Below, in pieces: positions 33,792-45,626 of a stretch of DNA of 64,000 bases. Source of the DNA: Voacanga thouarsii (Eukaryota; Streptophyta; Magnoliopsida; Gentianales; Apocynaceae); contig JANUWF010002121.1 in the NCBI GenBank assembly GCA_026120185.1, positions 1,487,501 to 1,551,500 of the forward strand, given 5' to 3'. Numbering within the stretch: the stretch's first letter is position 1; each line of letters opens with the position of its first letter. The translations under genes and the position numbers were made by a program. The notes below the pieces were generated by a model. It was given only the letters and a program-made list of their open reading frames with translations. It ran no database searches and was not told the DNA's origin.

Positions 33792-33966
33792 CCGAAGCGT
33801 AGGGAATCCTACTCATCCTGTCTTTTTCCTCTTAAGAATTAGGATAGTCCTTAGAACAAAAAGACTACTCATGTCTGAATGGGATTAGAGCTCCCTTGTA
33901 TGAATTCATACTAAACTTGGCCAGCATCTTGTCAATGTATGTCGTTTAGGATAATCCTAACATTCT

Positions 33967-34620
33967 CTACTTTCTATTTCTAAGAAGCTTGCTCCCGAAA
34001 ATGTAATTGGCTTCTCCCAAATCCTTTATACTAAAATGACTAGACAACCAAACCTTAGTAGATGACAATGTTCCTACATCATTCCCAATGAATAGAATGT
34101 CATCCATATATAAGATAAGAAAGACCACATTTATGCCTTCTAATTTCCTGTACACACATGGTTTATCCTCTTTTTGAATGAAACTGTAAGATTTTACAGT
34201 CTCATTAAAACAAATATTCCATATTCTAGATACTTGCTTAAGTCTATAAATGGACTTCTTAAGTTTGCAAACTACATGTTCCTGGCCTTTAGCAATAAAA
34301 CCTTCCGGTTGGGATATATAGATGTCTTCGTTAAGATGACCATTAAGAAATGTTGTCTTGACATCCATTTGCCATATTTTGTAATCAAAATAACATGCAA
34401 TATCAAGGAGAATATGGATAGACTTAAACATGGCTACTGGGGAAAAGATTTCCTCATAACCGATTCCCTTTTTCTGAGTATATCCTTTCGCCACAAGCCT
34501 AGCTTTGAAAATTTTCACCTTCCCATCCACTCCCCTCTTCCTCTTGTATAGCCACTTACACCTAATGGGTTTTATTCCTTTAGGTGAAATTACAAAATCC
34601 CAAACCTGATTGAAGTACAT
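33967..34620 (-). pseudogene. Copia reverse transcriptase (31-40 kb element)
   Basis: 217 codons spanning most of the RVT_2 domain: RLVAKGYTQKKGIGYEEIFS, QMDVKTTFLNGHLNEDIYIS and the catalytic LYMDDILFIGND (intact YMDD). The N-terminal part is out of frame upstream, and the frame stops at KLLRNRK before RNase H, so the polyprotein is broken although the active site remains. Confidence 0.9.
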
Positions 34621-34978
34621 AACTCAATCTCGGCTTTCATTACTTCATGCCATAGATTTGCATCAGCATCAGCAATAGCCTCCTCATATCTAGTGGGATC
34701 TTGTTCTTAATGGTCAGAGACCAACTCGAAAGCCTCTCCTATCTATCTTTCTGAAACTTTAGATACCTTCCCACTACGACGAAGCCCGTTTGTACAAGTT
34801 CTTGAGGCTGTGCCTTTTCTTGTTCTATAATTGGGTCTGAAGAAGTTGATTCTGAAGATAACTTCTCCTCGAGTTCCAACCATGTTGAACTTTTAGTGGA
34901 AGTACTTTGATCATCCTCTACGTATCTAGCATTAATACTTACTTGTACTTTTTGCTCCTTGAGATGATAAAAGTAACC

Positions 34979-35737
34979 TTATTTTGTCTCTTTTGGATAT
35001 CCAACAAAGTAGCATAATTCTGATATTGGTTTTAGCTTGTCTCCCTTGATCAATATATAAGTTGGACAACCCCATATCCTGATATGATTTAAACTAGGCT
35101 TACGCCCATTCCACATCTTATAGGGCATCCTAGGTACTGACTTGGAAGGCACCAAGTTCAAAATGTATACCGCTATTTCCAATGCATATCCCCAAAAAGA
35201 GATTGGAAGAGTAGCTAGAGACATCATGCTTCGGACTATTTCCATTAATGTCCTATTCATTCTCTCAGCTACTCCATTCTGCTGGGGTGTACCTGGAGCA
35301 GAGAGTTGGGATACTATCCCATGATGTACTATGTAATCCTTGAACTCACTAAGGAGGTACTTTCCACCACGATCCGATCGTATGGTTTTGATCAGTTAAC
35401 CTGTCCGACGCTCCACTTTAGCCTTAAACTCTTTAAAGTTGTTAAAAGAGTCAGACTTGTACCTCATCAGGTGGACATAACCGAATTTTGTACAATCATC
35501 GGTGAAAGTGATGAAGTACACAAAATCCCTTCTTGCTTGTATAGACAAAGGACCGCACATATCAGTATAAACAATGCCCAATATCTCCTTAGCTCTATTA
35601 GCCTTTTGGGTGAATGACCTTTTAGTCATTTTTCCTATAAGGTAGGATTCATACTGAGGCCAACTTTCCAATCTTAATGAGCCCAAGGGCCCATCATGGA
35701 TTAACCTCTGAATCCTGGTTGAATTAATATGACCCAA
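34979..35737 (-). pseudogene. Copia GAG-pre-integrase and integrase (31-40 kb element)
   Basis: Two frames. 35737-35396 carries the end of the zinc-binding region and the first catalytic Asp (GIVYTDMCGPLSIQARRDF, FTDDCTKFGYVHLM). After a stop and frame break near 35396 the sequence regains integrase character, with SDRGGKY and TPQQNGVAERMNRTL (second Asp and Glu) leading into 35260-34979, the C-terminal part (WGYALEIAVYILNLVPSKSV, IWGCPTYI). Integration function is lost through the break. Confidence 0.85.
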
Positions 35738-36202
35738 CCTTAGATGCCAAAGATATGAGTTATTAATATAGGTCTTTCTCTTCTTACTTAAAGGTTCAGA
35801 TTAAGCATTATTTATTTGATTGTTTGTAGGGTTTAAAAAGAATAAGTTTCCATACATGTGCCTTATACATAATACTTCTCCATTTCTACTGATAGTAATA
35901 CCAAAATGGAAAGAAATAGAATATCCATGATTTTTTAGCTTTGCAACTGAAATTAAATTCTATCTAAAATTGGGTACATATAAAATATCATTCAAAATAA
36001 CTGCTTTATTACAATAAAAAATAAGATCCAGTTCTCCCAATGCAATGGCCCATACTTGTGCTCCATTTCTTACTCGTAGTCCATGCTCGCTCTTATGGAA
36101 TCTTCTTATCTTTCTAAACCCCTGTAAGGAGTTACAGATATGATCAATGGGACCAAAATCAAAAAATCCAAGTGAAAGTTAATCCAATCATTGAAATTGA
36201 CT

Positions 36203-36752
36203 TTAGACAAAGAATAATACCTGTGGGATTTTTCTTGGCCTGAAGTTCTGGACACTTCTTTTTCCAGTATCCCTTCTGCTCACACTTGAAACACTTGCCT
36301 TTAGGCTTATTGGGCTGGTTCTTGGGCTAGGTTGATGCGTTTCCGTTCTTCTTCTTAAACTTCTTGGGCTTGGGCCCAGTTCTGGAAGAAAAAGTCCTAG
36401 CAATCATAGCCTTGGACTGTAGCTTCATGATCTTCTCTACCATTTAGAGCTCATTCATTAACTCTGTTAAACTCATGTTTAACTTGTTCATGTTATAGTT
36501 TAACTTGAACTGAGTAAAAGAGCCCAGAAGAGATTCTAGAACCATGTCCACTTGGCTCTCGGGGTCAATTACAGCCCCTAAGACTTCTGCTTCCTCGAAA
36601 GCAACAATCATCTTGAGTATATGCTCTCTGACTGATGCTCCCTCAGCCATCTTAGTGTTAATGATCATCCTAAGAGCCTCCTGCCTTGCGAGCTGGCTCT
36701 TATCTGCGAATATCATGGCTAGTGATTGGCTAATGTCGTACGCAGTGACCAT
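36203..36752 (-). pseudogene. Copia gag with altered zinc knuckle (31-40 kb element)
   Basis: 36752-36444 encodes a UBN2-type gag segment (ARQEALRMIINTKMAEGASV, VLESLLGSFTQFKLNYNM). Downstream at about 36300-36235 is a CCHC-like knuckle, CFKCEQKGYWKKKC, in which the histidine is replaced by tyrosine. A stop lies between the two parts near 36444. The gag N-terminus is not in an open frame. Confidence 0.75.
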
Positions 36753-36779
36753 GTACTCATGTTTAGACTAGAGCACGTT

Positions 36780-38760
36780 AGACATGGAGGCAACATGTAG
36801 CATTAAGCCATCTCGTTGGCCTTTTTCCATACTTTCTCAGCCTTTTGCTCTTCAGTGGTGGAACTCTTCTTGATAATAGGGTAGGTGTGAAAGAGGATAT
36901 ACTTGTACTCCTTAGCAGTGAGTATTATGTCCAAATTCCTTTTCCAGTCTACATAATTTAGACCCGTTAACTTATTATTACGGAGAATAAGGACAAAGGA
37001 CTAAAAGAACCTCCACCAACCATTTCTGAAAAATTAAAAATAAAAAAAACTCAGTTTGTGAAAGACAAAATAGTTTGTGATTTTATTCTCATATTAAATC
37101 CAATAATAGTTAACCCATCATTATTATCTTTAATATGATTAATTTGGCTCTTAGAAAAACTGACATAGCTTCTTAGGAAGATTAAAAGTTTTTTAAGTTA
37201 AGTGTATTAACCACCACAATTTAATTTTCCTTCTAAATAATGATTTAGAAGATAACTCCATCGTGGGTTGACCGTTTCTTCTCATTTCCTATGGACATTC
37301 CTCGCACTATAACCTCCAACGTGGATTGGCCGATCATTGCACCTGTCCCGAGGTATTAATTACATCCATCCATTAGTTCTAGATTCTTGTAGTATCCCCA
37401 TCCTATACGGGTTCACTCCCAGGGTGACACGAGGAGACTCACAATCTCTAATGAGGATCGTAATAGAAGCCGTGGGGCCATTAAAAATCCCTCTCCCACT
37501 TAGTAAAAAGAAAGGTTTTCTTGAAAAATATCCTTCGAAAATTTCAATTAAGTTTTCTTTTAACTCAAAAATAAAATATCTAAACCTATAAAAATTTCTA
37601 TGTCAAGGTTTATACCCTTTGAGAAAATTTTCATGGATTAATTTTATTTAAGTTAATAAATTTAATAATTTCAAAAATTTTCAATAAAACTTTCGAGAGA
37701 TTTTGATCTCAAGTTTAATTTGACAAAAATAATTTTTCTTGTTAAAATTAAATCAAAATTGTTTTCTATTTTAATTCATAAAAATATCTAAATCTAAAAT
37801 ATTTTCTATGTTAAAGATAAAATCATTTGAGAAAATAACCAAAAAATTAATTTTTATTTGAATTAAAATTAACCATTTGATTTAAGAAAAATATTTTTCT
37901 TTGTCAAAAATTCCCAAAGACTTTGGTCTTTGAGAAAATGCACACATAGGGTACAAAAAGAAATAAGCATGCCAGAAAACTGTAAACGTTTTCATGCTTT
38001 TTTATTCTTTTAACCAAGTGTCCAAATAATAGAATTAAATACATTAATTAATTAATGGCCTTGTTTAATCCTAAACTTCCTTTACTATTATTTTTAATGA
38101 AAAATATTCAATGAATATTAACTATTGCAATAAAAATAACTTCGCCTGGTATGAGACAAAAAATTAAAAAAAATATTATTGTTATTATTTTTTATCCAGT
38201 GCACCCGCCACATTGGATCATGGCCCATGGGAAAACCCATGGGCTGCGATCCGGGCAGGTGCCTGCAACTCGGCCTACTAACAGCCCCATTGCCATGGTC
38301 AAAATAGATGATTGAGGCAATTTGCAATTTGCTTCCTTGCGACATGTGAGGAAGCCAAAGGCTTCCTCGAGGAAGCTTTCCTTGCGTGCCGACTAAGTTG
38401 CTACTCCAAGTCGCGACCTGAACAGCTCCACACTCATCCAAGGAAGGCGGCTCGACTCGACTCAGCTCATTTTCTCCATATTTTCCTGCGATTTTTCTTC
38501 TACGATTTTGCATTCCTTCTTTTAGTTCGTTCATCCAAACACCATGTAAAACCATTTAACAAGCTCCTATGCCCTTAAGAATAGTGGGCTTACATGTTTC
38601 ATCTAAGAAAGCTATAAATTACAGTGTTCCTATGCTTCCACTCGCGAAGCTTATATAGAGACTATCCCATATCATAAACAGCGAAGGTTCACAGAAAACA
38701 TCCGAAGCAAATATTTTCTTGTTTTAGTTAAGCCTAGCATGCTTCCTATATTTGCCAAAC
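36780..38760 (-). other. 5' leader of the copia element
   Basis: About 2 kb between the primer-binding site and gag. It is AT-rich at 37500-38180 and more mixed at 38200-38580. The 145-codon minus-strand frame at 38118-38555 matches nothing I know and is not annotated as a gene. Confidence 0.5.
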
Positions 38761-38774
38761 CATGGCTCTGATAA
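38761..38774 (-). other. Primer-binding site of the copia element
   Basis: The minus strand reads TTATCAGAGCCATG four bases inside the LTR, a variant of the initiator-tRNA-Met site TGGTATCAGAGC used by most plant copia elements. Confidence 0.85.
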
Positions 38775-38778
38775 CACT

Positions 38779-40597
38779 TGAAGGATGAAAATGGCAAAAC
38801 TGATGAAACTAAAAGCATGCTTACAAAATGAAAAAAATTTACAGAGCATCATTGAAGCTATTTACCTCTGTGTTTGAATGACCTTATTAACATTGAATAA
38901 GATGTTTGAACTAGGATGCTTGAAGCCACTAGATCATGTCCTTATAAACGTGGGTTTCATCTCATTCACGTGAAACTTTTTAGCTTTTGAAATGACGCCC
39001 TTTCCATAACCGGTGAAGGCTATAGAGTGTTGGGTTCTTCTTTTTTTGCTAGTGAAAGCTTCACCGACTTCATCTTTCTTTCACTTTTGTCTTGATTCCT
39101 TTTTCTTTCATTTCATGCAAATTATTACTGAGAGAGACCAAGAGAGTAAAAAAAAAAAGCCCCTTGCTTTTATTATCCTCTCACGCCAAATAATATGGGA
39201 TCCATCATGTGTTTTTTTTATTTAATTTTTTTAATTTTATTTTACCATTGGTCTTATTCATTGGGTTAGATAAAATTATTTACATTTGGGCTTAAACACC
39301 CATAAATAATAAGTCTCAAATATTTATTTTCTGGGCTTCATAAAACATCCCAATAAATAATTAACAAGCCTACATAGACCAATATAAAATATCAGATTTT
39401 TTTTTTAATTTATACCTAGTTAATTTTTTAATTATTTAATCTAGGCATTGGGCCCTAAATAATTAATTAATCAATTAAACTAGATAAAATATATACTCTC
39501 TCTTGGGCTTTTTATTTTATTCTAGTCCAATAATAAATTAGACAACTTAAATAAAATAAAATAAAACTTATAATTATCAAGACCAATTCCTTAACCCAAA
39601 TCTGTCAGGACTTAAGGGCTATTCCGGAGACCAAAAGACACATCGTCTTAGCTACAAAAATGACCAAAATACCCATGCGATATAAATAGCTGTATTTTGT
39701 ATTATAAATATTTTTAATATCACCATAAGAAAATATTGACCCCAAGGACAATGCTGCATTAGCAAAGTCTTCGACCTACAGGTGTAATGACTAAAATACT
39801 TCTCTACGCATTGCTGTGCATTTATAGAGGAGGAGTGTACTAACACCTCTCTAATAGACATCTACCAACCTTAGACCTCTAGTCCAATGATCCACGACTC
39901 TTGAAATGTTTTCACTTTCCAAGGAAGCTACCCTAAATTAAACATCTAAGTCATGTTCCCCAGGGCCCTAGATATTTAGATCATTTAAATAGTCACAAGG
40001 GGTGATATAGCGTAGAAGCTATTTTGTACAAATCTGTCTTAACTAACTAGTCACATATACCCAACATACAAGTATATCAGCTCTACGAAAGAAACTCAAC
40101 TATAGCATATCAAAGTACATGCTTCCAGCTTCGTCAGACCACCAACTCATACTCAAGCGGTAAAGTATTAGTCCATGCTGTAGCAGTAATAGTTTGGGTT
40201 TCTTCTAAATAGTACTTTTAGAAACCACTATTACAAATCCTATTCTACGTGTTTGAAATACGCTCATTCTATGAAATGAGTAAACTACTCACTCATTAAA
40301 GGTAAGCCATTCCCCATTTGGAATTCATAACACAATAACTTAAACATGATAAGATTCTCATTCTCATCAATCGATTAAGAACAAACATTTATATGTTAAG
40401 TAACCTGTAATCCATACCTTACTGTGAAAGACCACCATTCACATGGATCACTTACTTAAACACAATGGGTCCTATTCAAACGTAAATCCTGTACAAATAA
40501 AATATAAATTTACAATTAAATTTTGAGAATAAATTTTTTTATTAATAAATTCAATAATTACATCAGAAAACAAGTCTAGAGGGTATATATTCCAACA
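38779..40597 (-). repeat. 5' LTR of the copia element
   Basis: 1819 bp, matching 31265-33091 almost throughout; the outer end is followed by the CGAAA duplication. Confidence 0.92.
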
Positions 40598-40602
40598 CGA
40601 AA

Positions 40603-43530
40603 TTACTTCTGCAAAAAATTACACTTTATTCTAAGTTGTTAGTATATAATAAATGACTAAAAATTACATAATGTATTTATACAATAATTAGTAACTTATT
40701 CCAAACTCTTCAAATCAGATATTATTTATGTGCATTGGGATATCCACAAATATGGTGTTTGGCCTATTGAAGTACCTCTGAAATATCAAGGTGATTTCCC
40801 GTACACATCGATAGGAACCTACAAATCTTTTTTGTAAAGACAAACGTAATATAAAAATTAAAACGAGTGAAATATACGTAACCAATTATAAAGAAATTAT
40901 AAAATGCATAAATGTTACAAAATAATACCCGTCTGCTTGTGGTGCAATCAAAGGTCGGGGATCCTGCTCCTCAAATCTAGGTAGATGTGATGTTGTAGAT
41001 GATGGGAAGGTAGGAGACCCCTTATCTTGTCCGAGTAGTACATCCCCCAAATGCTCATTAGGTGCTGCTATCTATAGAGCACGCCCAGGTGATGGCATCT
41101 GGTCCCATGTACCAAAACGCACTGCATCAGTAGAAGGTTGCTGCTCTGTAGTAGATATATCTAAGACGAAAAAATGTAGTAAAAAAAATGTAACATATTC
41201 TCATATATAAACATTACAATAAATTGTTAACTTATATTTCAAGTTCAATATCTAGATAGACTTATGAAAACGAATAAACAGAAATTAATCTCAGCCAAAA
41301 CTGTACCATTCGTTTGAGTCATCTTCTGAAATGTATTCCTCAGAATCAACTTCTGCTTGAGAATTTGTTTCCTAGTCACCCTTATCATCATCTACTTCAT
41401 AGTTTAAATCATGGTCCCAATCTAATGCCTCCTCCTAAATGTCCAACAACTCATTTATGCCTTCTCCATGTGTTAAGGGACCAAGATCAACTACTAAGGA
41501 CATACTCATTGGGTCATTGTTATCAACATCTTCTTAGTAAACCCTATAAACAATCAATGCATCACTCACGTGTCGATATTTTATTTTACATATTGCCATC
41601 CAATCAGATTTTGGCCTTTTAGTTCCTAGATATGTAGCAAAGTACACTTGATGTGCTTGTTGGGCTAGTACAAAAAGATCATGTTTAGGGTAACTCCTCC
41701 TACTGTTAATGTCTACAAACTTATATTGAGGGTGTACTCTCATTCCCTAATTTGGTGTAGGCTCAAACCAATCACACTTAGCACAACTGTTTGTATCGGA
41801 TGACCAGGAAATTGAGCTTCAATAACCTCCTTTAACACCCCATAATAATCAACACTACCATGCTCATTCTCACCATATTTAACACAAACTCCATGGTTAA
41901 CACTTTTCCAACCTTCAGCTTGCTTACTTGTGTGAAATCAATAACCATTAATTAAATACCCTTGAAATGCCTGTCTCGACAGTCCCCACGAAAGGTTTTG
42001 CAAATATTTGTTTGTCACCCAATTCAGTGGATCACATACCTACAAGAAATTTCTAAACGTCTAAGTTTGTATTTAGGATATTTAACATACACGTGAATTC
42101 GAATATTATTTAGAAAACTTATGTAATTTTTAAACCAATCGATAAATTCATTCTCTGTCATTCTATCAACTTCCAGCTTTGCGATACTTAGGAGTTGGAA
42201 TCTTAAAATAGTAGATTAATCCGTTAAATAAGGTCGTACCTCTTCACAGTTAACTAAGATATAGTTTGTGGCAGTTTTAAAGTCCTCAGATATCAGGAAT
42301 TGGGTTTGGATCTTCCCTAATATCCTTCCTGGAACTATGCAAATTGATAGCAATTGTTGTTCTAGCCTTTGCTCAGTTGCTAGTTTTGTATTATAAGCCA
42401 CTTGTGTATGCTTTGTTTGAACATATTCCGTAAAGTAGTAGGAAAAGAACGTCAATGTTTCTTCAACTAGGTAAGCATTACAAATTAATCCCTCAATCTT
42501 TACCTTATTTTTTACTTTAATTTTTAAGCGATACAGGAACCTACAATTTGAAACAACGTCATTTAGAGCATACTTGTGTATTGTTATCATTATCACGTAC
42601 CATAGTGCAAATAAACTATTACTGAATATCTGTCTTTCAAATGGGTATATTCATCTATACTGAGCTAGACCACAAACACGAGCTTCATAAGGCAAGTGAA
42701 CCACTAGGTGCTCCATTATATTGAAGAAACCCGGGGAGGAATATTTTCTCAAGCTTACATAAGAGTACTGGAATTCATATTCTAGTTTTTTTGTATGACT
42801 AAAGCACAATTTAGGCGAGCAAAAATCCCTATAAAAAAGATTCAATTTAGTCACATGTTCTACATGTTAACTAGAAGCAATTCCCTTAGAGCAATTGGTA
42901 GTAATCATTGCATAAATACACGACAATCATAACTTTTATACTAGACATCTTCATCTTCTTCAAATCAATACATCTTGATAAGTTTGAAGCATATCTATCT
43001 ACAAGTTGTAGTTCTTTCAACCACTCAAAGCAGTGCTTTCTTAGCCATGATAGTTATGAATAGCATGCTTTAGGCATGAAAACCTTTGCCCGCTCCACTA
43101 ACTTGTAATTTTGACCCATGACAATATGTCTCGATATTACGTCTCGTCTTTAGATTGTCTTTTATTTTTACCTTCACATCCATATTAGTATTGAAGATAT
43201 TGTCAAACACATTCTTTTCATTATGCATGATATCTATGTTATGTGGCAACAATAGAGTTTGCCAGTAAGGTAAGTCCTAAAAAATAATCTTTTTCATCCA
43301 ATTGTGATTCACTCCACTACCGTCACTCTTTCTAAGATCATAGTCTGAATATGTAATTTTTGAAAAGTGGCATACCCTGGCCCACAATTGGTCTCTTGTT
43401 AGATGGGTCAAAGGCAATAAAGTTTCCTATCCTCTATCGTTTCTAAATGACCTTGTGTCTCTCCTAAATAGATGATCCAGTGGCAAAAATTGGGGATGAC
43501 AATCGAACCAAGAAGTTTTGCCCCTAAATT
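40603..43530 (-). pseudogene. CACTA TNP2-type transposase: domain end, DUF4218 and DUF4216 parts
   Basis: Reading leftward on the minus strand: TSWFDCHPQFLPLDHLFRRD near 43500; DIMHNEKNVFDNIF near 43230, the conserved HN-DVMH-EKNV block of TNP2 (PF02992); FFNIMEHLVVHLPYEARVCG (42740-42670) and KIEGLICNAYLVEETLTFFS (DUF4218, 42500-42450); CEEVRPYLTD (42245); YPKHDLFVLAQQAHQVYFAT and SDWMAICKIK (DUF4216-like, 41690-41580); then an acidic piece (EVDSEEYISEDDSNEWYSFG, about 41360-41300) and an exon near 41110-40930. Frame changes and stops separate the blocks. The catalytic N-terminal part of TNP2 is absent because the block ends at the gypsy junction near 43530. Confidence 0.85.
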
Positions 43531-44722
43531 GCAAAGAGCTAAGAGTGGAGGAATATGATATGGGCTAATTTGGTTATATTTTGCGTAGTTATTTGAGGCT
43601 CTTTTGTAATACATTTTGTGCAATAACTAGTCATATTCTCTCATATTTGAGATTTTACCCTTGGAAAGATATTTTGGTCGTTATTTCAGGTTTTTGGGTA
43701 AAACGAAGCAAAATTGTCACAAAACAGAGCAGAGGCGGCGCCGGCTGTACACTAGATGCACGGACTTCAAAGCGATGGAAAAATTGGAGAAGCAGAGTAG
43801 AATAGAGCCTAACCGGCGCCGACTGTAAGGTTGGAGGCGACGCCGGCTGCATTCTGGAACGTATGCGCAACATTCGGAGAAAAATCGGCAAACGAGTGGA
43901 GAAACAGAACATAGGCAGTGCCGGCTCCGAAGGTTTAATTGTTTTCTTTTTCTTGACAATGATGTTTTAATTGTTCTATTATAATTTGACATTGTTTTAG
44001 ATAATCATGATTCTTGGAGTTATTTGATCTTTTGATTAATCGATTGTTCTTCTTGGTATTTAATTACTTGGGCATATTCCGAGATTAGTTGGTTGTTTCT
44101 ATTGTTAACTTGCTAGACCAAAGAGGTTGATGATGGTTGCAATTGATTAATTTTCGCATTCATTGGTTGTTAACTTGCTAGACCAAAGAGGTTAATTGCT
44201 GAGGATTGAGTAATTAAAGGTTAATTGATGTTTGCCAGACCATGGATTCATTGATTAATTTCATGTTTTAAATTTGCCAGACCAAGGAAATTTAATTAAG
44301 GATTGTGTTTAATGCATATTTTGGATGAATTAGTTGAGACAGACCAAGTGATGCTAATTTACCTTAATCCTTCATGGTGCCGAGAGAATGATTAATGGTT
44401 AAGTTCTTGAAGATCGTGGTTGTCTAATCAATAGTTTGAGTTGCATACTTCTCCATCCTCGACATGTACATATTTTTATTTTATTTTCTTTTTAATTTTC
44501 CTTTTTATTTGATTTTCACTTTGTCGAGTTGGTTAAACAATGAAAGAGGGGTAATTAATGTTTATTTGTTCATTGAGGATCGATACTCGTTTGAACCCTA
44601 TACTCAGTAATGATGAGTACGCTTGCTCATATGTGTGATTTGGGTCCAATGTTTTAATTTAAACTTGATTGGGAATGTGCTTAGTTTTTATATGATTTTT
44701 ATACCTAAATCCAAACGCATCA
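43531..44722 (+). mobile_element. 3' end of a gypsy-like element (LTR 43556-44722), truncated
   Basis: A plus-strand copy of the 1310-7575 family. About 25 bp of interior (GCAAAGAGCTAAG and the purine tract AAGAGTGGAGGAATA) precede an LTR running from TGATATGGGC (43556) to AACGCATCA (44722). The rest of the element is gone: CACTA sequence abuts the left side, and the truncated copia LTR abuts the right. It carries several CGGCGCCGG motifs at 43735-43925. Open frames at 43581-43992 lie inside the LTR and are not genes. Confidence 0.82.
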
Positions 44723-45611
44723 AGTATCAATCTATACTAAATAAAAGAGAGGATCACCACACTTGATTTTCCAAAACCTCTCAATCAACCAACAAATCAA
44801 GGTTCATCCCAAATGGGTTTTACACCACAACCTTGACACACAAAAATAATTGAAGATAAAACAAGAGTGGCTCACTTCTTAGAGTAGATATACACGAAAA
44901 ATAATCTCAAACACTTTTACCTTTTAAACACAATTTGATTTCACTTTTGAAGTACTTTGTTAAAAGATATTTTTGTTTTCTATAGAGAAAGAGTGTTTCT
45001 TAGAAGGATAGGACAAAAATCAACATTCAAATCGAGTTTTGATGCCTTTTATAGTGACATGAAGTAGAGCTCCAACGGCTATAAAATGGCTATTTTTCGC
45101 TGTCAGATTTGCCAGAGTTTTGGACTCAGATTTTGGACGATGGTGCATCCAAAAGGCAAGTCTAAATTGGCACTTTTTTCAGGCAGAATCGATTTGATAC
45201 TATTCACAGAGTTTTGGATGTATTTTCTGGATGCAGGGTCACCCAAAATACTCAATCCAAAACTTTGAGGATTTTAAAGCTTTGAAATCTTTTGTTTTAG
45301 AGCTTCAAGATGGAGTTAAACTAAATCAAAAGATAAAGAAGACATAGGAATTTTCACAGAGAGATACCTTAACAAGGATTCCTAGTCTATGGTTCTTCCA
45401 TAATGGATTTTTTGTATGCAATCCCTTAAGCTTGATCTTCTTGATTTCCTATTCTCAGATTCTATTGCTTCAAGAGTTACTTAGCAATCCTATTTGCATG
45501 CCTTGGAAGAACTGAGATCAAACATGTCCTATAACATGTAGATTACACAAGTTAGTCCTCATCAATGTTTGTCATAAGTCAAAATACAGGAGAATGCCCT
45601 TAGGGCTAACA
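44723..45611 (-). repeat. 3' LTR of the SIRE-like element, outer part deleted
   Basis: It matches 54230-57023 without the nested solo LTR. It begins abruptly with AGTATCAATCTATAC next to the gypsy LTR end and finishes GGGCTAACA. The segment corresponding to 53832-54229 of the other LTR is missing. Confidence 0.88.
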
Positions 45612-45626
45612 TTTTCCCCCATTTGA
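45612..45626 (-). other. Polypurine tract of the SIRE-like element
   Basis: The minus strand reads CAAATGGGGGAAAA directly before TGTTAGCC. Confidence 0.85.

Larger units (their letters stand above)
31265..40597 (-). mobile_element. Complete Ty1-copia retrotransposon inserted in the CACTA element
   Basis: LTRs at 31265-33091 and 38779-40597 (TGAAGGATG...ATTCCAACA on the plus strand) are flanked by CGAAA (31260-31264 and 40598-40602). The minus strand shows gag, integrase, reverse transcriptase and RNase H in copia order. The LTRs look very similar by eye, so the insertion is fairly young. All coding parts nevertheless carry stops or frameshifts. The 1.8-kb LTRs recall the TAR/Angela lineages, but I cannot place it firmly. 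Confidence 0.92.

Noticed and set aside
38118..38555. 145-codon minus-strand frame in the copia leader
   Set aside because: Lies between the primer-binding site and gag, matches no copia protein, and overlaps an equally long frame on the other strand.
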